Source: Natrinema salinisoli (lineage in GTDB: Archaea; Halobacteriota; Halobacteria; Halobacteriales; Natrialbaceae). From it: DNA of 64,000 bases. Numbering within the stretch: position 1 is the stretch's first letter; every line of letters starts with the position of its first letter. A program made the position numbers and the translations under genes. The stretch is from positions 1-64,000 of the forward strand of contig NZ_CP084471.1 in the NCBI RefSeq assembly GCF_020405205.1. The letters are read 5' to 3'. Below the pieces are notes generated by a model. It was not told the DNA's origin. It did no database searches and worked only from the letters and a program-made list of their open reading frames with translations. Positions 52,656 through 62,600 of this stretch are shown here, one piece after another.

Positions 52656-54389
52656 ATGTCCCACCGAAAACTCTCCGTGTTCATGGCTGCCGTGCTCGTG
52701 ACAAGTATAGTAACGGGTATTGTCACAGCCGATCCGCCGCGGCCGGGCACGGAGGGGAACGGGCTCACTGAAAACGAGTCTGCATCGCTGTGGTCGCACG
52801 ATGCGGACAACTATATCTCCCAAAAAGAGTACCGCCAGCAATACGGCGAGCCCCGCTCCGCCGTCCACCAAGTCGCTAATGGGACAGATGTTACGTTCAA
52901 ACGGCCGCCGGAAATCGCTGCAACGTGGACGCGAAACGACTTCGAGGACCTCGACGCCGGCAACGCAGACACCTCCGTACATCCGCCACACGCGGACCTC
53001 GAGGACGGCGTCTTCATCGAGGACGCTCATACCACGATCTTCGCTGTCCACCCCTCCACACGAGGACACCTCGAGTCCAGCGAGGCGCCGCTCTATATCG
53101 CACCGAACGGAACGATTCGGGGTTTCATCGACTATCGTGTTCGAGTCCCCAACGGAAATTCCTCTGAGAACGCGACTACTGAGTGGTCGCTTACGGAGCA
53201 CGAGATCGAAGAAATCCGATTGAAGAACGATCAAGAGGTCATCGCAGAGCAGGATAGATCCCATACGCCGACTCTCAACTACCAGATCGAGGACGCCTGG
53301 AGTGCGACTCTCACGCTTGAAGCGGATATTAACGTCCGTCTGAAGAAGACTACCCAGATTGGACGAGACAATCAAACAGACGTCACCGTCACCTACCAGA
53401 CGGAATCGCGTACCGTCTCGGATTCAATCGACGTCGAGATCTATGACTTCTCGGCATCCACCTATTATGCCGAGTATCCCAACGGGGATTCCGGCGTTGC
53501 CACCTTCCAGTCTCGGCCGTGGCAGGGATATACCTTGACTGAGGATGGTGATACGAGGGTTCGTGGAGTCTGGCGGTTCTACACCGCTCGAAACACCAAC
53601 TGGGATACGCTCGTTCGGTCGAACCGGACGGATAGCGCTACAGTCGGATCCGATGCGATTCCGGTCTACGTCCATGCGTATCCATCACGTATCGGTCCGC
53701 GTGCCGAGCCAGTTCGAAACGGCCCGGAACTCATCGATACGTGGGGAATTGACCGCCCATCACCGGTCGGTACCATTGGAGAGAACATCAACATCGACAT
53801 CGCCAACCAATCGTACACGACGACGTATGGGGTCGCGGTACGTGCCGAAAACGTCGACCGCGAAGCTCTCCAGGTAGCCGGAATCGTCCGAGGGGTGAAT
53901 GCCTCGATCATCGAGCCAGAGGGAGGATCCCAGCGACAGCTTCGGCGTAGCAACCTCTCCATGGAGGTCATCAAGCAGAATCAATCGCAGGCGACTATCC
54001 GGCTTGAACTCCGAGATAATCAGACCGGTACACCGATTAAACTCGACGATAGCCGGCAGTATCCAATCGGTGGAGTCACCCGGAACGGGCACATCACCGT
54101 CGCGAATCAGCGTGTCGAAACCAACGCGTCCGGGGTCGCTACCGTGACGATTGATGAACTGGGCATCTACACGGCTCGATATCACCCAGGTCCGTGGCTT
54201 AGCCATAATCCCGCATACGTGAGTGACACCGCGACCACTCGCTGGCACCCATTAGGGACGATCGAGGGATGGTTCGCTCTCGTATTCGAGGTTGGCTGGC
54301 AGCTCCTCCCGTTCTTCGTGATGTTCTACGCAGGCAAACGACTTCTGCGGATGCTCGGTCCAGAAGACATCTTCCAACGAAACCCATGA
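52656..54389 (+). CDS. Large extracellular protein anchored by C-terminal helix
   Basis: This 577-aa protein starts MSHRKLSVFMAAVLVTSIVT, a Sec-type signal peptide with a cleavage-like TADPP. It then has a long beta-rich, Asn-X-Ser/Thr-rich region (over ten N-glycosylation sites, e.g. ANGTDV, APNGTIR) and a C-terminal membrane helix FALVFEVGWQLLPFFVMFYA. It is probably on the cell surface. The ATG at 52656 follows an in-frame ATG at 52647. The lipoprotein gene overlaps its end by 4 bp. It may form the surface part of the conjugation machine; no known domain is recognised. Confidence 0.75.
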   Translation: MSHRKLSVFMAAVLVTSIVTGIVTADPPRPGTEGNGLTENESASLWSHDADNYISQKEYRQQYGEPRSAVHQVANGTDVTFKRPPEIAATWTRNDFEDLDAGNADTSVHPPHADLEDGVFIEDAHTTIFAVHPSTRGHLESSEAPLYIAPNGTIRGFIDYRVRVPNGNSSENATTEWSLTEHEIEEIRLKNDQEVIAEQDRSHTPTLNYQIEDAWSATLTLEADINVRLKKTTQIGRDNQTDVTVTYQTESRTVSDSIDVEIYDFSASTYYAEYPNGDSGVATFQSRPWQGYTLTEDGDTRVRGVWRFYTARNTNWDTLVRSNRTDSATVGSDAIPVYVHAYPSRIGPRAEPVRNGPELIDTWGIDRPSPVGTIGENINIDIANQSYTTTYGVAVRAENVDREALQVAGIVRGVNASIIEPEGGSQRQLRRSNLSMEVIKQNQSQATIRLELRDNQTGTPIKLDDSRQYPIGGVTRNGHITVANQRVETNASGVATVTIDELGIYTARYHPGPWLSHNPAYVSDTATTRWHPLGTIEGWFALVFEVGWQLLPFFVMFYAGKRLLRMLGPEDIFQRNP

Positions 54390-55246
54390 CACAGAAGAAT
54401 CCACGAGTCAGTAGGCGAACCGCTCTCCGAACACTCACAGGCGCTGCATTCGTGAACGTTGCTGGCTGCCTGAACAACGATGGAGGCTCTGGAACGCCTG
54501 GTAACAGAACTACTTCGCTAGACGGCCAGGGTCCGCTCCAACGCATCGCTGTCGACGGGACAACGCTTGTCGTTGAGCTCTCGGAAGAAGCCGATGTTGA
54601 TCAGGTCAACCTCATCCAGCCGGACGGAGGGCTGTTCGGACAGCGTGATGTGGTCACAGGTTCCCAACAGGTCTCGTTCGAAATTGGAACAACGTATGTC
54701 CCCGGTGAGTATCGTGTACTCGCTTTAGAAGGCGAAGAGACTGTAGGGGAGTCTTCCCTGTCCATCCAGCCTAATCTCAGAATCATGGAAATGGGAATGG
54801 GGAAGAATCAGCCTGAAAAGATGTGGAATAGCTCAAGTGACAAAATCACTAAAGAGGCCTTCGTATCTGTCGAAAACCGAGGGAGTGGTCCAGATGCGAT
54901 CACGCAGTTCCTCTTCGTTGGAGATGTCCCATATCCCTCAGATGAGGAAGGAACGAACTACGCCGACAACGATGAAATCAGTGGCATATACGACCCCGAC
55001 AGGGATACAGAAGTTGATGAAGTGGTCATAGAACCGGGAGAGAAGCTTACACTGTACAGTTACCGTTCACCGTTTGCGTTCATGCGAGGAGAGGGGACTT
55101 CGTGTGAGAGCGAAGAACAAAACGGGAGCTTCGAAGTCATCTTGGAAACACAAGTAGGAGCTGACCGAGTTTCTAAGTCTTACAGTATCCACTACTCTGC
55201 GTCAGAAGAGTTCGATAATTGCGAGATCACAATTAGTGAGGACTAA
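54386..55246 (+). CDS. Tat-exported lipoprotein
   Basis: This 286-aa protein begins MTQKNPRVSRRTALRTLTG, with the twin-arginine motif SRRTAL. A lipobox follows (AAFVNVAGC, Cys 28), with Asn/Gly after it, the common haloarchaeal Tat-lipoprotein form. The rest is a beta-rich exported domain with VQSGP-like repeats (for example AFVSVENRGSGPDAIT). Its ATG overlaps the previous stop by 4 bp. It is probably membrane-anchored outside the cell, a partner of the surface protein before it. Confidence 0.82.
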   Translation: MTQKNPRVSRRTALRTLTGAAFVNVAGCLNNDGGSGTPGNRTTSLDGQGPLQRIAVDGTTLVVELSEEADVDQVNLIQPDGGLFGQRDVVTGSQQVSFEIGTTYVPGEYRVLALEGEETVGESSLSIQPNLRIMEMGMGKNQPEKMWNSSSDKITKEAFVSVENRGSGPDAITQFLFVGDVPYPSDEEGTNYADNDEISGIYDPDRDTEVDEVVIEPGEKLTLYSYRSPFAFMRGEGTSCESEEQNGSFEVILETQVGADRVSKSYSIHYSASEEFDNCEITISED

Positions 55247-55248
55247 CA

Positions 55249-56364
55249 ATGGTGGACCTAATTGATGTCATCCTAGAGGGGTTCAAAGACATCGTAGATT
55301 GGGTAATCAGCCTCTTCATGGAGGGGCTGAACACTGGTTATGAAACCCTATCTGAGGAGATGTTTAGAACCCCCACGCCTGAAACGGAGGGTGCATTTGT
55401 CTTTGGTGCGCCAACAAACGGACCCTGGCCAGCAATTCGTGATGCGTTGGTCGGGGGGGAAATTCTGCTTATTTCTCTACTTCTTTTGGTAATGTGTGTG
55501 CAAGGACGACACACGGTTCGGATATTCAATATTGGAAGTGCCTATGAAGCGAGGCGGACAAAGAAGACCGCTTGGGTTGGTGCATTCCTCATTATCAGTT
55601 GGTACTGGGTGAGTGTTCTCGGCCTCTACATCGTCGACGGATTCACTATTGCGTTGATGCCGAGTCTGGACTCCCTAGGTGATGCGATGCTGAATTTCCT
55701 CAAAGAGTCACTGACGAACCCCGGACTTGCATTCGTGTTCGCGATTATTGGTGGCCTCTCAATGTGGGCACTTGAGGCCCTATATTACATCCGGGAGGTT
55801 TTGCTCTACGTGTATGTCTACGGAATGCCGTTAGCGTTCGCCCTCGCATACGGTAATATTCCAGTCCTTTCCGACATCGCGATGGGATTTTCCAAGCGAT
55901 TTGTTCCTCTAGCAGTTCTTCCCCTTCCAGCAGCAGTCGTATTCAAAGGATACGATCTGCTCTACTCAGAAGGGGCTCTTTCTCCAAATAGTGCGTTTCT
56001 GAAGTACTTAGTTGCTGCTTCATTACCTCTCATCGCGGTCTATCTCACTTGGAAGACCTTCAAATTCGCAACCCCGCTGACCGCTAAGGTCCTTGGAGGT
56101 GCGACAAAAGGAGCGGCTCTTGTCGGCGGCGTGGCTGCCGGGGCCTACATCGGCGGCGCTGGCGTCGCGACGACCGCCGCTCGGTGGGGCCCGAAAGCCG
56201 CCGCGGGCCACGCTCTTGCCCAGAAGGCTGCTGCTCGAGGCGGGCATACCGGTGAGGGAGGAGACGCACCATCATACCGCCGCACGGAAAACGACCCCGG
56301 TGGAGTCACAGCGGAGACAGCGAGTGACAGCCGTGGAATGGACTTTGACCGAGGTATCCACTAA
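55249..56364 (+). CDS. VirB6/TrbL-like polytopic membrane protein
   Basis: This 371-aa protein has about six membrane helices between residues 65 and 275 (for example ILLISLLLLVMCVQG, WVGAFLIISWYWVSVLGLYI, LAFVFAIIGGLSMWALEALY). A Gly/Ala-rich segment (VLGGATKGAALVGGVAAGAY) and a hydrophilic tail follow. Topology and location before a VirB4-like ATPase fit the VirB6/TrbL inner-membrane channel protein of type IV secretion. There is no sequence signature strong enough for certainty. It starts 2 bp after the lipoprotein stop. Confidence 0.7.
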   Translation: MVDLIDVILEGFKDIVDWVISLFMEGLNTGYETLSEEMFRTPTPETEGAFVFGAPTNGPWPAIRDALVGGEILLISLLLLVMCVQGRHTVRIFNIGSAYEARRTKKTAWVGAFLIISWYWVSVLGLYIVDGFTIALMPSLDSLGDAMLNFLKESLTNPGLAFVFAIIGGLSMWALEALYYIREVLLYVYVYGMPLAFALAYGNIPVLSDIAMGFSKRFVPLAVLPLPAAVVFKGYDLLYSEGALSPNSAFLKYLVAASLPLIAVYLTWKTFKFATPLTAKVLGGATKGAALVGGVAAGAYIGGAGVATTAARWGPKAAAGHALAQKAAARGGHTGEGGDAPSYRRTENDPGGVTAETASDSRGMDFDRGIH

Positions 56365-56366
56365 CG

Positions 56367-57488
56367 ATGTCGATCGACAAAGACGCAGCCGCACGACGTA
56401 TCATGGATCAGTTCGGTGAGGAGAGTCGTATCCCCTACCTCAACATCGAGGAGGGTGACGTGGGTATCTTGATCGCCTTTCCGATCATCGGCCTGTTCAT
56501 CGCCGGCCTGACCGGCATCGAATCATTGGCCCTCCCATTCGTCGCGGGTGGCTTCGGCTTCGGCGTCGCGATCGTCTACGTCTCACCCGATTACGTGAAT
56601 GCATGGACGTGGACGAAGGACGTCTATCGATACGCGAAGCGGCCTCAGATCACGTTCAGCGCACCTGAAGAAGCCGACAGTAGCACCAACGAGACGGAAC
56701 GGAACGAGGGCGGGCTCGCAAACTACACACCGTTCAAGCCGGACGAACGAACCCAGGATCTTACGAACATCGAGCGAGCGTGGCCGGGCGCTGGCGCGAT
56801 TCAACGTGCCGACGGGACAATGGAGGCGTTCATCGAGATTGATCCGGACAACATGGACTTCGCGATGTCCGACGACTGGGCTCAACTTCAGGAAGCTGGC
56901 GAAGAATTTGCCAACAAAGAACTGGACTCGAAGCTCAAGCTCCATGCGACAACGCGCTCGTTCCCTGTCGAACAGATTACGGAGACCATTGAGGATCGAC
57001 TGAACGACGAAGACGTCACGGAAAATCCGATCTTCAAAGAACTCCTCGAGGAATATCGGGAGACCCGCCCCAAAGAGATGCGTGAACGGGGCATCCAGCA
57101 GGTTCGCTACTACGTTGGTGTCGAGGTCACGCCGCTGGAGGTCTACGATCGTTTCCGTGACGAGGGTACTCCTGCCGAGAAGCTGACCCAGTTCCCCGTC
57201 ATCGGGTTCCTGTTCAATCCGTTCGTCACTCGCCGTGAGGACCTCACCGACGTCGAACGCCGCGCTCAGATGTTCGAGAAGCTTGACAGCCGAGTCAACG
57301 ACGTCCGTGCCGAGTTCATCCAGCAAGCATCCGGGTGGTCAGCACGACGACTCAGCACGGTCGAGCTGTTCGTCCTGAATATGGACTTCTGGAACGGTCG
57401 CGAACACGACTACGACGAAGCGGAACGCGTCATTCGTGAACATCCCATCATTGGCCACTCGCGCCGGGAGGATGACCACGATGCGTGA
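56367..57488 (+). CDS. VirB3/VirB4-N-like secretion protein
   Basis: This 373-aa protein has two N-terminal helices (VGILIAFPIIGLFIAGLTGI and LPFVAGGFGFGVAIVYVSP), like VirB3/PrgI. A long cytosolic domain follows, which resembles the N-terminal half of VirB4-type ATPases. No Walker motif is present. The VirB4-like gene overlaps its last 8 bp. The two probably form one functional unit that in bacteria can be a single VirB3-VirB4 polypeptide; that reading is inferred. Confidence 0.62.
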   Translation: MSIDKDAAARRIMDQFGEESRIPYLNIEEGDVGILIAFPIIGLFIAGLTGIESLALPFVAGGFGFGVAIVYVSPDYVNAWTWTKDVYRYAKRPQITFSAPEEADSSTNETERNEGGLANYTPFKPDERTQDLTNIERAWPGAGAIQRADGTMEAFIEIDPDNMDFAMSDDWAQLQEAGEEFANKELDSKLKLHATTRSFPVEQITETIEDRLNDEDVTENPIFKELLEEYRETRPKEMRERGIQQVRYYVGVEVTPLEVYDRFRDEGTPAEKLTQFPVIGFLFNPFVTRREDLTDVERRAQMFEKLDSRVNDVRAEFIQQASGWSARRLSTVELFVLNMDFWNGREHDYDEAERVIREHPIIGHSRREDDHDA

Positions 57489-59679
57489 CCTGCCCCTCCA
57501 GTCTGGTAGCCGCGCTATCGGCCAAGTAGTCGAGTGGCTCTCGAACCCGACGTCGGCCGAAGGTGCGGCTCTCTACGTCGGGATCATTGTCGTCCTCGGC
57601 GCCGTCGGGAAATTCCTCTGGAACAGGTACACCGAGGACAACGAAGAAGAGGTCGAGTTCTCGGACCTACTCGAGGAGGAAACGCTCGAAGACGGGCACG
57701 CCGAACGCCAGCTCCTCGACGACATCGCCGAGTCACACAAGACGGTCACGGCGCCGACCGCCATCGAGTGGGAAACACGAGCTGCACGGGTCGGGGAGCA
57801 GTGGACGACGACGCTGTACATCGCTGACTATCCGGACTATCCCAACGACGGCTACCTCAGCGACCTCTTCGAGATGACCGACGTCCAGTTCGACCTGACG
57901 GCACACATCACGCCGAAGAACCAGGAACGGGCACGGAATGAACTGCAGGATATCGCTGATGACCTTCAGGTCGACGCCGATCTCGAACAGAGCGTGCGGA
58001 GTGCCTACCTGCAGGAACGCGCCAACGAGGCCGCAGCGACGTACACAGCCGTCGAGAACGGCGCGAGCGTCTTCGACCAAGGGCTGTTCATCACGGTGCG
58101 AGCTGACGAAAAAGACGACCTCAGAGACGCCGTCCAGACGGTCAAAAGTGCGCTCCGCGACGATCCGGCGAACCTCACGCCGAAGACCGCGATCTGCCGG
58201 CAAGACCTCGCCCTCCAGTCCGCCGCGCCCATCGGCGACAACGAATTCGGCCGGACGTCGATCGCGCTCGGCGGCGCCGTCGGCGCGTTGCTGTCCTCGC
58301 CGCACAACGCGACGATACTCGAGGAGGGCGGCGTCGAGTTCGGGATTCACAAGGACAACCAGAGCCCGGTTGTCATCGACCCGTTCGCTCGAGACAACGG
58401 GTACGCGATGTTCACCGTCGGCGACACGGGGTCGGGGAAGTCGTTCAGCTCCAAGCAGAACTTCATCCGGTCGATCGAGCAGAGCAAGGACCGCATCGGC
58501 ATCATCCTCGAACCGCTGAACAACTGGGCTGGCGTCTCGGAGGCGCTGGATGCCAAGCGGATCACCGTCGGCGGGACGCTCGGCCTCAACCCCCTGGAGA
58601 TTCGGGAGACCCCCGAACACGTCCAGCGAGCGATGGGTGAGGACGCCAGCCCGTTCAACGAGAAGCTCGACGACGCGATGAGCTTCCTCACCAACTTCTT
58701 CGCGCTTCGTGGGATCTCACTGGGCGACCGCCGGACGACGCTCGAACTCGGTCTCAAGCGAGCGTACAAGCGCAACGGCATCACCGACGACATCACCACG
58801 CACGGCAATCCGAGTCCGACCATCCGGGACATGATGGACGTCTTTGAGGACATGGTCGACGAGCCCGAGGAGTTCGTCGTCCGGTCCAACGAGGAAGCAG
58901 GGAAGATCAAAGAGGATGCGACGTGGCTGCTCGACCAGCTCCGCCCCTTCGAGGAGGGTGGTCGGCACGCCAACCTCGGGCAGCCATCGGATTTCGACAT
59001 TCGCGACGAAAAGGTCATCTACCTCGACCTCGCCCAGCAGGAGGGCAGCGTCGACAGTAGTACGGCGCTGACGATGCAGCTGCTCATCTCACTGGTCTAC
59101 GAGCGTGCGAAAGTCTCGGAGAAAGAGGTCGTATTCTACATCGACGAAGCGCGGTACATCATGCAGGACGCAGCGAGTCTCGCCTTCCTCGAGACGGTGT
59201 TCCGACACCACCGCCACCACGACCTCTCGATCCGACTGGTCACGCAGACCGTCGACGAGTTCTTCGAGCACGCCGAGTCCGAGGCGATTCTGGATCAGTG
59301 TGCGGTCAAGCAGTTCCACCGATTGGACGGAATGGACAGGGAGTGGGCCGACGAGTTCGGGTTGAACTACGCGCAGATGCGGTTCGTCCAGGATGCCGTC
59401 CCCGGCAACGAGGACGCCGGCTTCTCGGAGGCACTCATCGGCGTTGACGGTGAGTGGCGCGGGATCAAGGTCAAAGCGATGCCCAAGGAGAAGGAGATCA
59501 TCGACTTCGATCCGACCACACAGGTTCGGTCCTCGCTCCCTGGCGCCGGCGACGGCGCCATCGGTACCGAGATGCAGGAGTTCCAGGAGGTGCTCGAATA
59601 CCGAGCAACGAACGGCGAAGACGACGACGCAGATGTCATCGCAGCCGAACCGGACGGCGGGTCTGCCGAGGGGGAGTAG
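57481..59679 (+). CDS. VirB4-like conjugation ATPase
   Basis: This 732-aa protein has one N-terminal membrane helix (LYVGIIVVLGAVGKFLW) and a VirB4/TrbE-type ATPase. The Walker A TVGDTGSGKSFSSKQ is near residue 315, the Walker B EVVFYIDEARYIMQ near 548, and further motifs include RLVTQTVDEFF. Such ATPases drive assembly of the pilus and transfer of substrate. The start is the ATG at 57481, overlapping the previous gene by 8 bp; frames upstream belong to that gene. It is the most secure marker that this operon is a type IV secretion system. Confidence 0.88.
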   Translation: MRDLPLQSGSRAIGQVVEWLSNPTSAEGAALYVGIIVVLGAVGKFLWNRYTEDNEEEVEFSDLLEEETLEDGHAERQLLDDIAESHKTVTAPTAIEWETRAARVGEQWTTTLYIADYPDYPNDGYLSDLFEMTDVQFDLTAHITPKNQERARNELQDIADDLQVDADLEQSVRSAYLQERANEAAATYTAVENGASVFDQGLFITVRADEKDDLRDAVQTVKSALRDDPANLTPKTAICRQDLALQSAAPIGDNEFGRTSIALGGAVGALLSSPHNATILEEGGVEFGIHKDNQSPVVIDPFARDNGYAMFTVGDTGSGKSFSSKQNFIRSIEQSKDRIGIILEPLNNWAGVSEALDAKRITVGGTLGLNPLEIRETPEHVQRAMGEDASPFNEKLDDAMSFLTNFFALRGISLGDRRTTLELGLKRAYKRNGITDDITTHGNPSPTIRDMMDVFEDMVDEPEEFVVRSNEEAGKIKEDATWLLDQLRPFEEGGRHANLGQPSDFDIRDEKVIYLDLAQQEGSVDSSTALTMQLLISLVYERAKVSEKEVVFYIDEARYIMQDAASLAFLETVFRHHRHHDLSIRLVTQTVDEFFEHAESEAILDQCAVKQFHRLDGMDREWADEFGLNYAQMRFVQDAVPGNEDAGFSEALIGVDGEWRGIKVKAMPKEKEIIDFDPTTQVRSSLPGAGDGAIGTEMQEFQEVLEYRATNGEDDDADVIAAEPDGGSAEGE

Positions 59680-59681
59680 CG

Positions 59682-62600
59682 ATGAGTGAATATCTTCGTG
59701 TGACGCCGACGTCCGAGCGACTCGATCCGGAGCGTATCCCTCGAGTCCTCGAGAGTCTCCACAAACTGACCACGCCCGGATCGTCGAGTCTCGGAGCGAC
59801 ACTGAATCCGCTCCACAGTGAGACACCGCCACGGTTCGAGTTCCTCGCGATGAGTGATGGCCCGGACGATCCGGTGGAGTTCTTCTACGGAGCCGATGCG
59901 CACCTCGATACGCTCGAGAAGCGCCTCCGTTCTATCTATCCGGCCACGTTCGATATCAAACGCGTCGACGTCGATGTCGCCGCCCGGCTCGTTCAGCCGG
60001 TCGAGTACACACCGCAGGAATTCATCGAGCACTACGAAGCCGGGAGGCTGCAATATGAGTTCGGTCCGGCGGAACGGTACGATTTCGTCGATGAAGAGCC
60101 AGCTGACTCCGAGTCAGCCGAAGCAGACCCGATTCTCGACGGCGGTACAGCATCCACGACAGTCCCTGACCATCACGTTCCGGTCGGGGGCTCGGCCCTC
60201 GAACTAGTGCCGCCGGATGCACTCCCTGACGACGAAGAGGAGCGACGGGCAATCGAGAAGCCGACGATGACACCGGAAGGAACGATTCTGGCTCGCCCGG
60301 CGAAAGATGCCGTCTCACCACTTGGTGTCCGCTGGTGTGGCTCCGCGACGCGAAAGCAGGACTGGATGACCTCGCTGACGCCGTTCTCAGCGGAGGAAAC
60401 GAACGGGGATCTCTCGTCCGTCGACCAACCAGACGCAGTACTCGCGTCGCTTATTGACCATCTGATGGAGGCGACAGCGCCGGCCGCGTTCCAGGTCGTC
60501 TTCCAACGCCGATCCAGCTGGCAGTCCGACGCGGAGGTGCGGAAAGAAGACCTCGTCGACGGCCGGGATACGTTCTTCCAAGAGGTCGTCGGATCATTGC
60601 TCGAGGTCGAAGACCAACGGAGCGATCAGGACGAACGCCAGATCAGCGAATCCGTCGAGAAACGAATCGAGTATATCGACGCGAAGAACGCCAAACGGTC
60701 GTTCACAGCCAATATCCGCGCCGTCGGCGTCCCTACCGAGGATACTCGTGACGATCTCGATGCTCGCATGGATTCGTTACTGCCAGTGTTTGATCCACTT
60801 GATGGGTCGTTCTACGAGGTCGAGGGAAAACGCCTCCGTGACAGCGGCTTCCGTGAGAAAACGAAGACAAAAAACGCACAGGCCGCCCTACAGCGTCTTC
60901 TCAACAGTGAACTGACGACCGGACGAGGCAAAACCCGGCCCGAGCTAGTTCTCTGTGGCACAGAGCTGGCGAACTTCGTGTTGGTTCCCTCCTCCGAACA
61001 GTTAACGGTCGAGGGAACACGGGGCACTCGAGCCGAGCAACAGAGCAGAAATCCGTTGCCATGGCCCAATCCAGACCTTATCCAGCAGTTCCAGGAGGGG
61101 ATGGCTATCGGCTACGCCCTCGACGAGAACGGCGAGCCGCGTCCGGATCCGATCCGTATTCCGCCGGATTTGTTGACGACACACTACGGACGCTTCGCGT
61201 CGACTGGCGGTGGAAAGTCGAAAGCGATCATCAATGATGCTCTCTCACTTCAAGAGACGACTGGCGGGCCCGTCGTCATTGTCGACCCAAAGGGCGACGG
61301 CATGTGCAAGAACTATCTGCGCTGCCACTACGAGCAGTTCGGTGAGTTGGACGACGTCTACCAGTTCCGCGTCCCGGAGGCCATCCCTGCGTTCTCCTTC
61401 TTCGATATCCGTCCCGCACTGGAAGCCGGACGCAACCGTGAGGATGCGATTCAGGATAAGGTCGACCACTTCCACGACATCCTCCGGATGATTATGGGCC
61501 GCAAGCAGCACGGTCAGGCGTTCGTCGCAAACGAGATCCTCAGCTACCTGATCAAGGCACTCTTCGACGAGGAGTACGGGAGCGACGCCTTCGGCCTCGA
61601 TGATCTCTTCACGGCTGCCCTCCAGATGCAACGTAAGCGGACAGTACCTCCGGTCTCTGCAGAGAATCAGAACGTCGAGGAGTCGCTCACGCGGCACTTC
61701 GCAAAGGACGACCACCAGTTCCAGGTGTCGATGGACGCCGTCGGAAACCGTCTCGATAAACTCAGAGAAGACGCGCACCTGCGACGGATCTTCAGTCACG
61801 TTCCGGAACGGGATGATGACGGGGACTATATTGACAACCGCTTCGATTTCCGCGAATTCCTCGACGAAGACGCCACGATTCTGTTCGACTTGGGCGATCT
61901 GCGTCCCGAGGCACAGCGGGCAATCACACTCCTCCTGTTGAGTAACCTCTGGGACGCCGTCCAGGTGCGCCGGCGTGATGGAAAGACAGACTACGAGAAC
62001 CTCACCAATCTCATTATCGAGGAGGCCGCTCCCGTGGCTTCGACAAAACTCGTCTCCGAGCAGCTGCTTCCACAAGGACGGTCATTCGGCCTGAGCATGG
62101 GACTGGTAATGCAGTTCCCCGGGCAGGTTCGAAATCGGAACGAGCGTGCCTACGACGAGGTCCTCAACAACATCAAGACGAAGCTCATCGGGAACATCTC
62201 CATTGAGCGCGACCTTGCCGAGTCGTTGGCCCACGAAGACCTGAGTCCGACTGACCTTCGAAATCGGGTCAATACGCTCCCCAGTGGAGAGTGGATTGCT
62301 CAACTCCCGAGCCCCTCGTTTGGGAAGACAGGGCCTGCTCCGTTCTCGGTAAAGCCACTCCCGATAGCAGCCGGCCATCCAGAGAGCGACGAGCCGCTCT
62401 CTGTCGAACAGGAGGACCACTTCGAGACCATGGCCCTTCCACGGCTGTCGGAGCGTACACAGGCCCAGTACGGACTTGCTGAGACTCCACGCGAATCGGA
62501 GACAGCCGACGATGAGGGCTGGGGGAGTAGACCGAACGCTGGACAGTCGGCATCTGCAGAATCCGCTAATTCTGTGGAATCGACGCAGTCGTCGTTCATC

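Noticed and set aside
57733-58620. 295-codon minus-strand frame inside the VirB4-like gene
   Set aside because: Shadow of a gene with clear Walker A and B motifs.
59454-59681. Upstream extension of the 1267-aa ATPase
   Set aside because: The extra 76 codons are Arg-rich and overlap the end of the VirB4-like gene; ATG 59682 sits 2 bp after that stop.
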